Source: Galbula dea
Taxonomy: Eukaryota; Chordata; Aves; Piciformes; Galbulidae
Direction of reading: 5' to 3'
Length of the DNA stretch: 64,000 bases
NCBI GenBank assembly: GCA_013399015.1
Contig: VWZX01001051.1
Coordinates: forward strand, 868,001-932,000
Part shown: in pieces, positions 22,475 through 33,150 of the stretch
Position numbering within the stretch: position 1 is the first letter of the stretch
How the letters are laid out: the number at the start of each line of letters is the position of its first letter
Position numbers and translations under genes: made by a program
The notes under the pieces: generated by a model
Database searches by the model: none
Seen by the model: the letters and a program-made list of their open reading frames with translations, nothing else
Told to the model about the DNA's origin: nothing

Positions 22475-25400
22475 TGTTGCCAATGAAACATACCCAAACA
22501 AGACAGTCCATTGACAAAAATGTTAATTGTGGAGGTGCCTGATTGCTGTGTCCATGGAGAGGGAACTGTGATTTATTTTTTATGATGGAAAAATACCAAT
22601 CCTTCACCAAATAGACTTCCTGTTCAGCAGATGTGACTGCAGTGGCAAGTGCAGAAGAACCATTGCAATCTCAGGCTCCTGTTACTCTGCAAGTCAGGAA
22701 AGGAGCCACCAACATCACTGCCTCTCAAGTCTTCTGATTATGCAACTGAGTGTTTCTGCTAAAAAGGCACAAGCTGGAATGAATAAGAATATTCATATTT
22801 ATTTAGCTGTTCTGAAGAGACTTCTTTCACTTTCCTACCACACTACTTTCATGTGATTTTTGATTAGCAGTCTTTCCAGATCCAGACTGTCACTGCTCAA
22901 AATGTTTCTATTCTAGAGGTCCTTTCCCTTGAAAGAACTCAAAAAAGTTACTGTTAGTTACTAACTTTTCTTCAACTGTTTTTTAAAAGTTATTGAATAC
23001 AAACAGGCATTCTCATTTAGATAAATTTGAATCCCAAGTGAAAATGGATGTGACAGTCTATTTGCCTTTGAGACTGTCTCTGCTATGATGACCAGACCAC
23101 TCTAAGAGGGAAAGTTCATGAGAAAACATGACTACCTCAAGTCTTGGTTTAAGAGAAAAAGGTGACTCCATTATGGTATTTGGATAGTCTTTCCATTACT
23201 AGGGATTGCTCTAGGAAAAAGGGCAAATCAATTGCATAGGCTTTCCTCCACTGCAATGCTTCTTGCTCCTGTCTTTTATCATCTTTCACTGTTTGTTTCC
23301 TTGTGTGCACAACCACATTGTGATTGAACTTTTTTCCTTATCTTCTCCCATTTATTTTTCTGGGATTTACTGTGTGTATTAATAACCTTTAGTACCAGAA
23401 GGCAGAGGTCCAGCAGTTGAATATTGCTTATATCTAGTCTATTCATAGAAAAAAACCCTGTGAGCAGTTCTGGATGGAAGTTAAGTTTTAGCAGAGTTAT
23501 ATGGGCAGGTTTGTCCATCTGAAACCAGTCTTACTTAAGAAGGCAGGACAAGAGCACATAGCAAAATAGTTTGGGTGTGCAAAATGTCATAGCCTAGTGC
23601 TTCCCTGCCTGTCCTGGTTTCAGGGTGCTGATGGTCTTCAGTCCTTTCTGTGAGGAAACTTCACTCCTGTCAGTGAGTTTGTATTTGAGTGGCTCTTCCA
23701 GTTTTGCTCAGAACTGTTGGTTTGCTCAGAAAGGACTTCACAGAAGGACTTTGCCTCCCATAGGGCTTTATCATGTCCTTGGAGATGATTAACATGTTGT
23801 GGAGTCAGGACCACTTTGCAGAGTGGTTTGGGGAATGTTTAGCCAGAAAGCACATCTTATCAAGCTCATTATTTACTCGTGTTTATAAAATTGCCTATAA
23901 AATGTCTACATTCATGTTGCTCTAATTTTAGAAAGCAATTACAAAGCATTTCTTAGGCTCAGTGTCAAGAATGAAATATTCAAATCCTTGTGAAGTCAAC
24001 CTTTCTCCTTGACCTCATTTGCAATCTTTAAACGTTTCCTTATTCGCTACAGTGTTCTTGAGAACTGTATGTGTTGAAACCAAATTTGTTCACTACTCTA
24101 GCACAATGGTTTTATTTTTTAAGTCAAATTACAATTTTAAAAACAGGCTACTGAAGAGACATGGAAGTCAACACAGAAGATGAAATTTCTTTTGCAAAAT
24201 TCTGCAGTGTATTTGTAACTGGAACTCCAAACATTCTGTCTGGATTTGCAGGCCACTGGATGTCACTTTTGCTTTACACTTATAAAACAAAAGCTTGATT
24301 TTTAAAGGTCTTTTGCTTTTTACATATAGGTACATTTCTGATGCAGTGCTTGTGATAATAGAGGGTAACACTTGGTGTCTTCTATGTCCTGATTTCCAGA
24401 TAAATCTCCCTGAGGATTACTCATTCCTCTATGTCATATAATGGTAACTGGGGACAATAGTGGTAAAAGAGCTTGTAAGAAAAATACCTGAAAGCAGAGA
24501 AGCTTTTGTGAGAGACCTTAATCCAGGTCCCTTCAGTAGAGAATGGTTTGTACAGGTTAATTTTTTAACCAGATTTATATGCTTATACCTTTTAAGAAAA
24601 ATAAAGGAGGTTTTTAATCCTAGGTGCTTACATTTCATTAAAACCCAAGTTATTCAATATAACATACTTGAATATGTATGACTAATGTTGCTTCTTTTTA
24701 ATTATGACATGATTTGATTTTGTATATCCAGTAGTAATGTAGTATGGCAATAGACATCCCAGAGGCATAATTAAGTAATGAATTATTCATTATATCAAAT
24801 GAAGTCTATTCCTAAAAATACATTTTCATGTATGTCTAGGAAGTTTAACAGAGAAAGAAAATGGCCTACTATGGTATTTTTATAATGATCAGTGTTTGCA
24901 AAAATGCCATGCTTGAAAATTACTTGAGGTTTCATATAAGTTCTAGTACTTCTGTAGGCCTCAGTTGCCATAGAAACAGCTTTGTTTCTGTGTATTCTTC
25001 TAGCATCAGTACTTTACTATCTCTTTCCTCCTGCAAATATCATTCTAAGCAGCAGCCAAGGAGGGTATAAGTAGCAAGCCATGAAAACTTGTAGGACTAT
25101 AAAGTAGGTACACAGTATATGAAAATATCTACTCATAAGGTGGACATAATCACCAAGGAAAGCAATTCTTTTTAGGGGCAATGAAAAAGTACCACAACTG
25201 AACCATTGCTTCAGTTTTAATACAAAATGCTAAACTATGAGGTAGCTGATAATGTTTCAGTTATATACAGTGTTTGACATAAAACTAGATTGGCAGCAAT
25301 TGCACATGAAATACAATACTGGACTGCAGATTCAGGAATTCTTTTCAAGATCAGTAAATGAAAAAGGAAAGAAGTGATGCCATTTTTAGTCTTCTTCAGT

Positions 25401-25670
25401 TTCTATGGCTACTGAAACCCATGCTTAGAAACTGAATGATGAATATGTTTAATATGGCAGATGAATAAATGTGTAAATAACAGTTCTGAAGTACTCTAGC
25501 TTCCTGTACGTGAGGCTCCTTTACACAAGCTAGAGATGAAGCAGAGCATAATTACTTGTTGATTGCTTTTCTGAGGACAGGCTGCAAGAAGAGATGTACA
25601 GCACCAGAAAAAGTTAACACTGTCAAGCATTAGGGCTGGGCTGGCTGCTAAATGAGTGACAGATGCTCTC
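22475..25670. other. AT-rich intergenic DNA
   Basis: No gene was recognised. An isolated 11-base identity (TGTCCTGGTTT, 23610-23620) to the start of the LTR found at 25671-26352 is present, but the similarity does not continue downstream. Confidence 0.5.
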
Positions 25671-26352
25671 TATTAACCTCTCTCCCTTCCCAAAGGGAGA
25701 GAGAAAGGGAATAAGGGAAAGAGACTTGCTAACTGAAAAAGAAAACTAAAATTAGTTTCATGAAAATAATCGTAATAACATGAAATATATACAAACCCAA
25801 TATTGAACCCAACCCCTCTGATGGCAATTAGTCCTGGTCACCACTGATGCTATGGCAGGCACTGGGGAAGTCCCAAGAGTGGTGTCAGAGACAGACAGGA
25901 AGCAGATTCTGGAGCTAGATTCTGGAACTGAATTCAGGAATACATGGATTGGGATCCAAGGCAGAGTCAGGCAGACAGAGTCCTCTTTGGATGCCAGCCA
26001 TTGAAGAAGAAAGTTTGACTCTTAGGATCCCTCAGCTTTTACTAAATATGACATACATGGAGTGGAACATCTCATTGGACATTTAGGGTCACCTGTCCTG
26101 TCTGCTTCTCCTCACAGGCGCAGCCTTGAACTCTGCACCCCCCAATGTAGTACACAACATTTAGCAGTGACTTTGGTCTACATACCAGTCCCTGTTACTA
26201 ACTCTAAACATCAAGCCTGAGCACTAATAGAAGCAGACACTGTCTGTAAAAACATGTTACTAACTTCAGAAACTACAGTTACTTAGAAGAAATTTAGCTA
26301 AAAAGTAAAATCATAGAGCAGAATTTGTTCTGTCCTAACTCAAACCAGGACA
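25671..26352 (-). mobile_element. Solo LTR of an avian endogenous retrovirus
   Basis: On the minus strand the segment opens TGTCCTGGTTTGAG at 26352, the start typical of a widespread avian ERV LTR family. The plus strand shows the family's usual order of blocks: CCCTTCCCAAAGGGAGAGAG, GACTTGCTAACTGAAAAAG, ATATATACAAACCCAATATT, GGCAATTAGTCCTGGTCACC, GGATCCAAGGCAGAGTCAGG, GGATCCCTCAGCTTTTACT, ATGACATACATGGAGTGGAA and GGTCACCTGTCCTGTCTGC. No gag, pol or env sequence flanks it, so it is a solo LTR left by recombination. The far end is placed at TATTAACCTC (from an expected TGTTAAC), which is an inference. I see no clear target-site duplication. Family assignment is from memory of bird repeats. Confidence 0.78.
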
Positions 26353-29300
26353 AATAGGCATCAAAATATTAGTTTGTATTGAGGCTGGTTATATATTTTT
26401 TATATATTTATTGGTTTATATTCAACAGCACAATTATATGTTTATGATCAGCTATGGAGAGTCAGTCCAGTTACCCACATGTAGGCATCTTGTGTAATTT
26501 CACATGAACCAAAGGCCATCTGCCCTCATGTCTACCTGCCACTTTACAAGGGTATAGGTCAGTCACAGATTTTAGGTGTTTTCAGCTCTGATGGGTGACT
26601 TAGATACCACAGAGCTTCTCAAATAGCATCAGGCACCCAAGTTAGGCAGCTGAATTGCTCTCTTCATGAGTGAAACAGCCTTCAGGCTACTAGAACAACA
26701 GCTAAACAAATTCTGGGGTTGTGCTCAGGCAGCAGGTAACAAACTAAAGAAATTATGCTGGGACATGCCTATTACACAGAGGAATTAGGAAGCAATGAAT
26801 GGAAAAGTTCATCTAAGAAGGGAACACAAGAAAAATAGGTTGGGAAATGATGCAATGAACATGAAAAAAAGAGACATAGGTTTTGTGTTCTGATAAGATC
26901 AAGATGACTGATGTAACCTGCTGGCCTCTTGATGTATCAGATCATACTGGCATAAATTACATGCACCAGAATGATTATCTGGCACAGGATACTGGAAATG
27001 ATTCAGTATTTAAGTACTGTAGCAGGTAAAGCTTCTTTTTCCTCACAGGCCTTACACTTTGGCTCTCTGAATATTCCTCTTCTAAACAGAGGTTTTGGTT
27101 TTTCAGGTGATAAGCAAGACATGCTGAGACCTTGTTAAACATGTATTTTTCAGTTCATAATTTCTTCAGCAGAAAAAAAATGCTCCAGTATATAACTAAT
27201 CTCTTGTTAAATTCAAGGCAATTTGATCTCTTCTGGTTTGACTCTACTCTTTGCTACAGCTGCTTTTCTCCCTGCAAGGCCATCACCCACAATTTGCTTC
27301 CCAGAGGTCTCCTCCACTTCAGCTCCATCCTCCAATTCCTACATGCTTTGCCTTGAAGGGCCTCACCTCCCCTGGCCTTGTGCCTTCTTCATCAGCCCTG
27401 AAATGGCAGCCACACCAGCATCACAGCCACACCTGTAAGTTTCTTTTAGTTACTTCTCCTTAAACTGAAATTATGGACTTGCCACAGTTTATGCTATAGG
27501 AAAAGTCTCTAGTCATTAGCCATTTGGATCTCTTTTGTTTTGTGATTTTCACCTTTCTGAAAACTTACTGCTATTAATCCAGCAACACATTTATATGAGT
27601 ATTCAATTAAGGTGACACAAATAAATGGCACTAAATCTGTTTCCTTTTATCCACATACAAAATGGACAGTACTTTGTGTCAAATTAATTAATTCAATGAA
27701 AATATTTTGTAAACACCAAAATCATCTTCATCATGCATCAGTGTAAGAAAGAAATTGAGTGATAAGCAGTGGAGTGCCTTGCCAAGTGAAGGTATTCTGA
27801 GAGTCTGGGATGTAGCAGGGTCCAAACACAGTGCATCACGTTTGTTCAATTTGCCATATTGTTTTTCCTTTCATCTTCTTTTTGATTCTTCATCAGATAT
27901 GATTCTCCTCTTCCTCTGAAGCCATGTAAAGTTGTCCCAGGTTCCATATGATCTCTTTTGTTTTGTTTTCTTATGTTATACATAAACTATGTGAGGATGG
28001 ATGCTAAATTTTATCATGATAACTTCAGGCTCAGCAGAAAAAAGTGTACCTTCATTGGAGGGTTTACTGTAAAGTGTGAGTTTGTTATGAGAACCTCCTT
28101 GGAGAGTTTTCATTTTAAACAAGTGATGCTTTATTGGAATCATTCAATGAGGTATCCAGCTGCATGAACATAAAGCTTATACTGACTTCTGCGATGTCCT
28201 ATGAGCCTCTGGCTCTAATGATGTGATCAGTTTTATTGCTGTAGATAGAAGAGACTTCTTTGACACTATATTCACATCTCTTTCCTCCAAAATATTCCAG
28301 AATGCTAATTAACAAAGACAGCAATAACAAGCAAATATGATGCAGGATAAAGCAAGAGATATAAAGCAACACAAATTTTTGGCCCAGTTGGTTTTGAGAC
28401 AAGTTTGAATAAAGAAGTGCACACTGTACAGTAAGGCATGTACACAGCTTGGGACAAGTTTTATAGCTGAAATTAAACTATTCTCTGGCTACAAAAAAAA
28501 GTCCCAAACAAATTTCTTAGAAGCTCTTTTTGCAATTATTTGCATCAATACATATTTACAGTAGTGCATCTAAGAAAGCCATTGTATTAACATTTTTGCC
28601 AGTATTTACTATGAGAATTAAATAATTCTGTCATGTAGTCTGAGCTGTAGTGTTCTGGTTTTTAAGCTTTATTATTGTTATTATTATTTTCTGAGGGTAT
28701 AATTATACTGGCCTCCAAAAAGGGGTTGGGCAATTTTCCCTGTTTAAAGGGAATGATGAAATGTTGGAAGTATTTGAAGCCCAAGGAGCTTCTGAAAAGA
28801 TTTATAGAAGTTACTGCTATAACTGTCCAGCCCTGGAGAGCTGCCACTTGGAAGGGCCCTCCTAAGACTTTGAACTTAATTTGTCAGCATCACATCTTTA
28901 AAATGTAATCTGCAGCACTTCAGCTGTCTCCCCAAAGCTGTAAAACCACTGCACTGGTAAACTGGGGCAGATCTGCGTGAGTCCAGGATCCTGGAGGAGT
29001 CAGTCACAAAGATATTCCATGTGAACAGTTGAAACCTCATGTACTATGAACATCCTCTGTCGCTCCCTCACTGTGTGCTGTTGGCACAAGGCAGTCAAAG
29101 AGCAAGGGTTTTGTGGTTCCTTTATGCCCCAGTAACCCTGCCCATTAAATCAGTCTGTCTGAGACTGCTGGCATCTATGCTAGCCTTTAAACTCTTTGCT
29201 GTACACCAGCCCCAACAGGGTTCCACAACCAGAAGAAAATGAAGTTGGCTTAAAGCCAATTTTGCACAACATCAGTGCTGCAATGAACACTCTTTTTCAC

Positions 29301-30065
29301 CACTCTGGGGGTCTGAGCTTGCTTCTGTGTTGAAAAGCTTAGGCAGAAATAGCAACACTGTATTTTTATGTGGTGAGCTTGTATTCTTGTCTTCCTGCTT
29401 CAATTGAACGCCTAGTGGTAGGGGGATAACATCTGTGAAGTGTTGTAGATTGTTGTGTAGTATACATAGGCTATAGTACTACTGATGTAAGCTCCACATT
29501 TGGGATGCTCTTGCTAAGTGTATTAAGAAGTTACTAATCTTCATGCTGTCAAGTGCAATTGAATTTCTTCAGCTAAAGAACACCACTGATCACTGAAGCT
29601 TTTTAAGATGCAAATCCTTGGCTAACCTGTATTCACCTGTTTTGTCAGAAAAAATGACTGTGCCTTGCGCCGTCAGCAGAATCTTATGCACAGTTATGTG
29701 TAACTTGATGCGCAACCTTCTAGCACAATCAGAAGGGCTTCTAAGGCAACCAGCCTTTGACATTGGCAGCTTAAGCCATCTACTCTAGACTGATCCATGA
29801 TCTAAAATAAATCACAGCTATGTCACAAGCTAAATATCTGGAGTCTGTTTCTCTCTTACTATAAACAAAATCTATTCTAGATATGAGTTGGTGAATTTTT
29901 GACAGCAAGTAAAAGCTCTAACCAGGCTTCTGCCTCTGGGTATTGACCGAGTCGTTTTACAATTAAGATAGAAATGAATGTCTTACATACTTGTAAGCTG
30001 AGATTTCTCTCATTTGATTTTTAATACAGTACTTAATATCTTCTCCAAGAAATACTCATTGAGTG
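26353..30065. other. AT-rich intergenic DNA
   Basis: No proven gene. It includes an exon-like block at 27260-27434 and an interrupted (TTA)n at 28669-28690. The remaining sequence shows no recognised element. Confidence 0.5.
27260..27434 (+). other. Exon-like block with splice motifs
   Basis: A pyrimidine-rich stretch ending CTACAG (27254-27259) precedes 175 bases that are much more C-rich than the surroundings. They are followed by GTAAGT at 27435, a near-perfect donor. Two plus-strand frames are open through the whole block and the third is open through the first half, so length alone does not point to one protein. It could be an lncRNA exon or a chance pairing of motifs. No protein family was recognised. 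Confidence 0.25.
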
Positions 30066-30126
30066 AAATCCTGGTCCCAATTAATGTAATGGCAAACATC
30101 CATTGACATTTGTGAGGCTGAGATTT
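30066..30126. repeat. Ancient fold-back repeat, imperfect palindrome
   Basis: The sequence from AAATCCTGGTCCC to TGAGGCTGAGATTT can fold on itself, with most positions of the two ~27-base arms pairing around a CAAACAT centre. It fits a palindromic amniote repeat whose arms carry CCATTGACTTCAATGG with ATCCTGG at the ends. Family assignment is from memory. Confidence 0.45.
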
Positions 30127-31649
30127 AACTCATAGCCTGAAAGCTGAGAGTAACTCTTGAATTCATTGGACAGAAACCTAAGACCCGTCAGGAAGGACAT
30201 ATATTAAATAGATAACAAGTTTATTTCTAGTCTGTATGCCAACAAGCAAGTAATAACATGTTTATATCATTTGCAGTGACACAAGGAAAGAAACTACTAT
30301 CTACAAGTAATACAAGATGCAGCAAATATTTGTCCCACCCTTTTTTTTCTATATTCAGAAAGACTGCCTATATTCTGAAGTACTTAAGTTCCTTCCTGAA
30401 TCAAGATAATAGTCACTGCTTTTAAGAAAAAGAAATCCCTGGATTATATATTTAGATAATGTCATTCATAGTGGATGATCAGAATTTTAAAACACACGAA
30501 ATGAAGTAGGATATTTGATTTTTTTTATTATATATATACAGTACTTTAAAAGATTCATATGCATTTATGAATACCATACAGATTACTCTTTGGGTACAAA
30601 TTATAGAACATATGGTCTGTTGTCAACTAATACTTAAATGAAACACAGAAGATTTCTAAGCAGCTTAAAATTGACTATAGTGATTTTGAGAGACACTTCA
30701 TTATCTTTTGGAATATGACATGTCCCTTTCTCATGGCATGGTCTGTCAAAGCAGCAAGGAGACAACAATTTGAAGAGCTTTCCCCAGATTCCCAGTGCAA
30801 TAAGCAGCCTACAAGTAGATAGCTAGCCACCTACGACTGCTTACAGACGAAATTAGCTGTGGTGAACTTGAAGGGAAGAGCACATGTTGCGGGAGGGCAG
30901 AGTCAGAAGGCAGCACAGCGAGGCAAGTCGTGTGCATCTAATTTGCCAGCTCAGTGTCTTGGTAAATGAGGCTGTTAATGGACAGTTCAATTTTAGAAAC
31001 AGGGAGTTCTCTTGTGCTGATGTGCAGCATGCAGTACACGAATGAAGCAGGGCAGTCAGAGGAATGTTTCCAGTGTCCGTTAGTTTCTTCACCAGATGAG
31101 CCTGGCAAGAGGAGCTTGTGGACACAGAAAACATAGGGGCTGCCTGGTTATGAAAAAGATATGTGCTCTGAAGCTAAGAAAAGTGAAGCTCTTCAGAGGC
31201 ATTCCCATCCCGAAAGGAGGGTTCCAGGTAAAGTTAGGCCCGCCTACTGTTTGAGTGAGACACTGGCTCATCTTATTTTAACATTTTTCTCCTCCAGTGC
31301 TCTGTTCCCATGAACAAGTTGTATTTTGCCTGGGAGAAGTCTTTTTCAGTCACAGTGCTTGCCTTCTTGGGCATGGCCGCTGAAGGGCAGTTTCTGGCAG
31401 ACATCAGATCCAGTCAGACCTGCTGTGGAGTGGTGGCTGAGTGCCCAAGAAGCCAGGGCCATGGATGAGAGAAGCTATTTCTCCACATGTATAGTGAGGG
31501 AGGGAGGCACAGCCTGCCACAGGAAGGGTGAGTGTGGGACAGGCCAGGAAGGTGTCACAGGGGCAGTTCAGCTCATAGGTGTAGAAAGTGCTACTGCACG
31601 CTGTGCTCCTCTGATACCAGGCTAAGCAGGAGGCAGTGGTCATCCTGAT
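30127..31649. other. AT-rich intergenic DNA
   Basis: No gene was recognised. A T-rich/TATATATA stretch lies near 30519-30540. GC content rises somewhat between about 30850 and 31640, with open frames of up to 99 codons on the plus strand and 93 on the minus strand, none recognisable. Confidence 0.5.
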
Positions 31650-31835
31650 AGAAAAAAGAAAAAGAAAAGGGAAAGAAAGAGAAGGAGAGAAAGAAAAAGA
31701 AAAGGGAAAGAAAGAGAAAGAGAGAAAGAAAAAGAGAAAGAAGAGGAAGAAAAAGAAAGAAAAAGAAAGAAAAAAGAGACAGGGAAAAAGAGGAAATAGA
31801 AGAGAAAGGAAGAGAGAAAGAAAAAGAAAGAAAAA
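31650..31835. repeat. 186-bp polypurine tract, (GAAA)n-like
   Basis: The plus strand is A and G only, except for one C (about 31780) and one T (about 31796). Units are GAAA, GAAAAA and GAGA. The block GAAAAGGGAAAGAAAGAGAA occurs twice about 40 bases apart, with an AAGAGAGAAAGAAAAAG-like continuation, so part of the tract arose by tandem duplication. Long purine/pyrimidine mirror tracts can form triplex (H-DNA), slow replication and vary in length. The lysine/arginine-rich reading frames across it are artefacts of composition. Confidence 0.95.
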
Positions 31836-32569
31836 CAGCTTTTCAAGTAGTGCACCACTTTCTTTTTTAGTTTTAATATTAAAATTGGTCATAGAAATTC
31901 AAGTTTTATCAAAACTTACTCCAACTTCCATACTTGAATGAAGTTGGGAAGTTTTATTGATGTTTAAGCATTATGAATGAAATGGCTACCAAAGAGCTTC
32001 AAAGATCCCTGGTCAAATACAACATTTAAAGAGCAAATCCCAGTACATGTCTTGACCCACAGAAGTTAATAATTAAGATTGCCATTTGAATGAGTGAAAA
32101 AGACATCACTCAGTCAATTTGCCATGCAATTTCCTGGTCTAGGGCTATACCAAGAAATGGTGTAGGACTATGCAATCTGTTTAACCTTAGCAGTTTTGCA
32201 TTCAGTAGGTCTTGTTCCATTTGAGCATCAGATAAAGCCTTACCAGGGAGAAGCCAGTTTAGGAAGTTTCCTAGTCTCCTCCACCACCCTTCCTCACCAA
32301 GAAATGTCTCCTTGCAAAGCCACTTACAAATAAATCTGGCATGCATTCAGCCCTGGCTAGAAAGGCAGTTGACTGGCTGTTGGTTACCACTGGACAAAAT
32401 ATTAATTTGAGATTATTGGTGAAACAGAGCACGGCCTGAAGAGCTAACTTAGAGTGCATGCTTTTTGCTAAGAGATACAGAATTAGGATTCAAGGACTAG
32501 TGGCAAACAATAACTAGCCAAAGACTGCTAACATACTGACACAAAGAACATACAGTAAGAACACAGAAA
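31836..32569. other. AT-rich intergenic DNA before an LTR-like segment
   Basis: No gene was recognised. A 14-bp palindrome TTTTAATATTAAAA lies at 31871-31884. No retroviral protein similarity was seen here. Confidence 0.5.
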
Positions 32570-32907
32570 GATAAAGAGCATTGAAGATGCTAACACACTA
32601 ACGTAAATCTTAGATAAATAGAGATAGGAAAGGAACAAGGAGAGATAAGGAGCAGGAGTCCAAAGACTATTGCAAAATATACATTTTCATCAGCAGAATC
32701 AAGAAAAGTTCAAAAGTTTGCCTGAGGAAGAAGAGCAAAACCACAACCCCTGAAGAGGAAGTAACAGGATGTACCACCAAGAATCACCCCAAAATGAAGA
32801 CTCTTCCCCTGACTCCACCCTAACTCTGCCTGCTATGAATATTATAATTAGATGTTGCAATAATATGAATATGCATGTAAAGATGTTGTAATCTCTCATA
32901 CAAACTG

Positions 32908-32915
32908 TATAAATA
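32908..32915 (+). promoter_or_regulatory. TATA box of the LTR-like segment
   Basis: TATAAATA lies 72 bases before the start of the AATAAA signal, the spacing expected of a compact LTR R region. Confidence 0.55.
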
Positions 32916-32986
32916 GTCTGATTTTTCACTAACTGCTTGGGAACTCTTTGTCTGGTGCGAGCCGGGGGTTCCCCAAAGTTGCCTGA

Positions 32987-32992
32987 AATAAA
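32987..32992 (+). terminator. Poly(A) signal of the LTR-like segment
   Basis: AATAAA follows the GCGAGCCGGGGGTTCCCC hairpin-capable stretch and precedes CCTTGCTGCTT, consistent with an R/U5 border. Confidence 0.55.
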
Positions 32993-33073
32993 TACCTTGC
33001 TGCTTAAAGACTAAAGCTTGTCTCCAAGCAGTTCCATTACGCCTTTTGGGGCATCATTTTGGCATCATCGGTT

Positions 33074-33150
33074 TGCAAAAACAAACAAAAAACCAAAAAG
33101 TAAACAAAAAACAAACCAAAACAAAACAAAAATAGAAGAAAAAGAATCAA
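33074..33150. repeat. A-rich (AAAAC)n simple repeat
   Basis: Irregular AAAAC/AAACC units begin immediately after the putative primer-binding site of the LTR-like segment. Confidence 0.85.

Larger units (their letters stand above)
32570..33056 (+). mobile_element. Probable ERV LTR (5' border uncertain)
   Basis: The right half has the architecture of a retroviral LTR. TATAAATA is at 32908-32915, a predicted start about 30 bases later is followed by TCTGGTGCGAGCCGGGGGTT, and AATAAA is at 32987-32992. A U5-like segment then ends in GGGGCATCA at 33048-33056. The short distance between TATA and poly(A) signal resembles beta-/ERVK-like LTRs of birds. A TGG-initiated sequence (33060-33071) is in the position of a primer-binding site. 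ATGCATGTAA motifs upstream resemble LTR enhancer elements. The 5' TG border cannot be fixed by eye; 32570 is a guess. No internal retroviral genes follow, only an A-rich simple repeat. Confidence 0.6.

Noticed and set aside
23610..23620. TGTCCTGGTTT, identical to the start of the solo LTR at 26352
   Set aside because: The identity ends after 11 bases, and the following sequence does not resemble the LTR, so a second LTR is not supported.
31636..31941. Lys/Arg/Glu-rich 101-codon frame, and Phe/Leu/Ser-rich frames on the opposite strand
   Set aside because: These are translations of the polypurine tract, not a coiled-coil or membrane protein.
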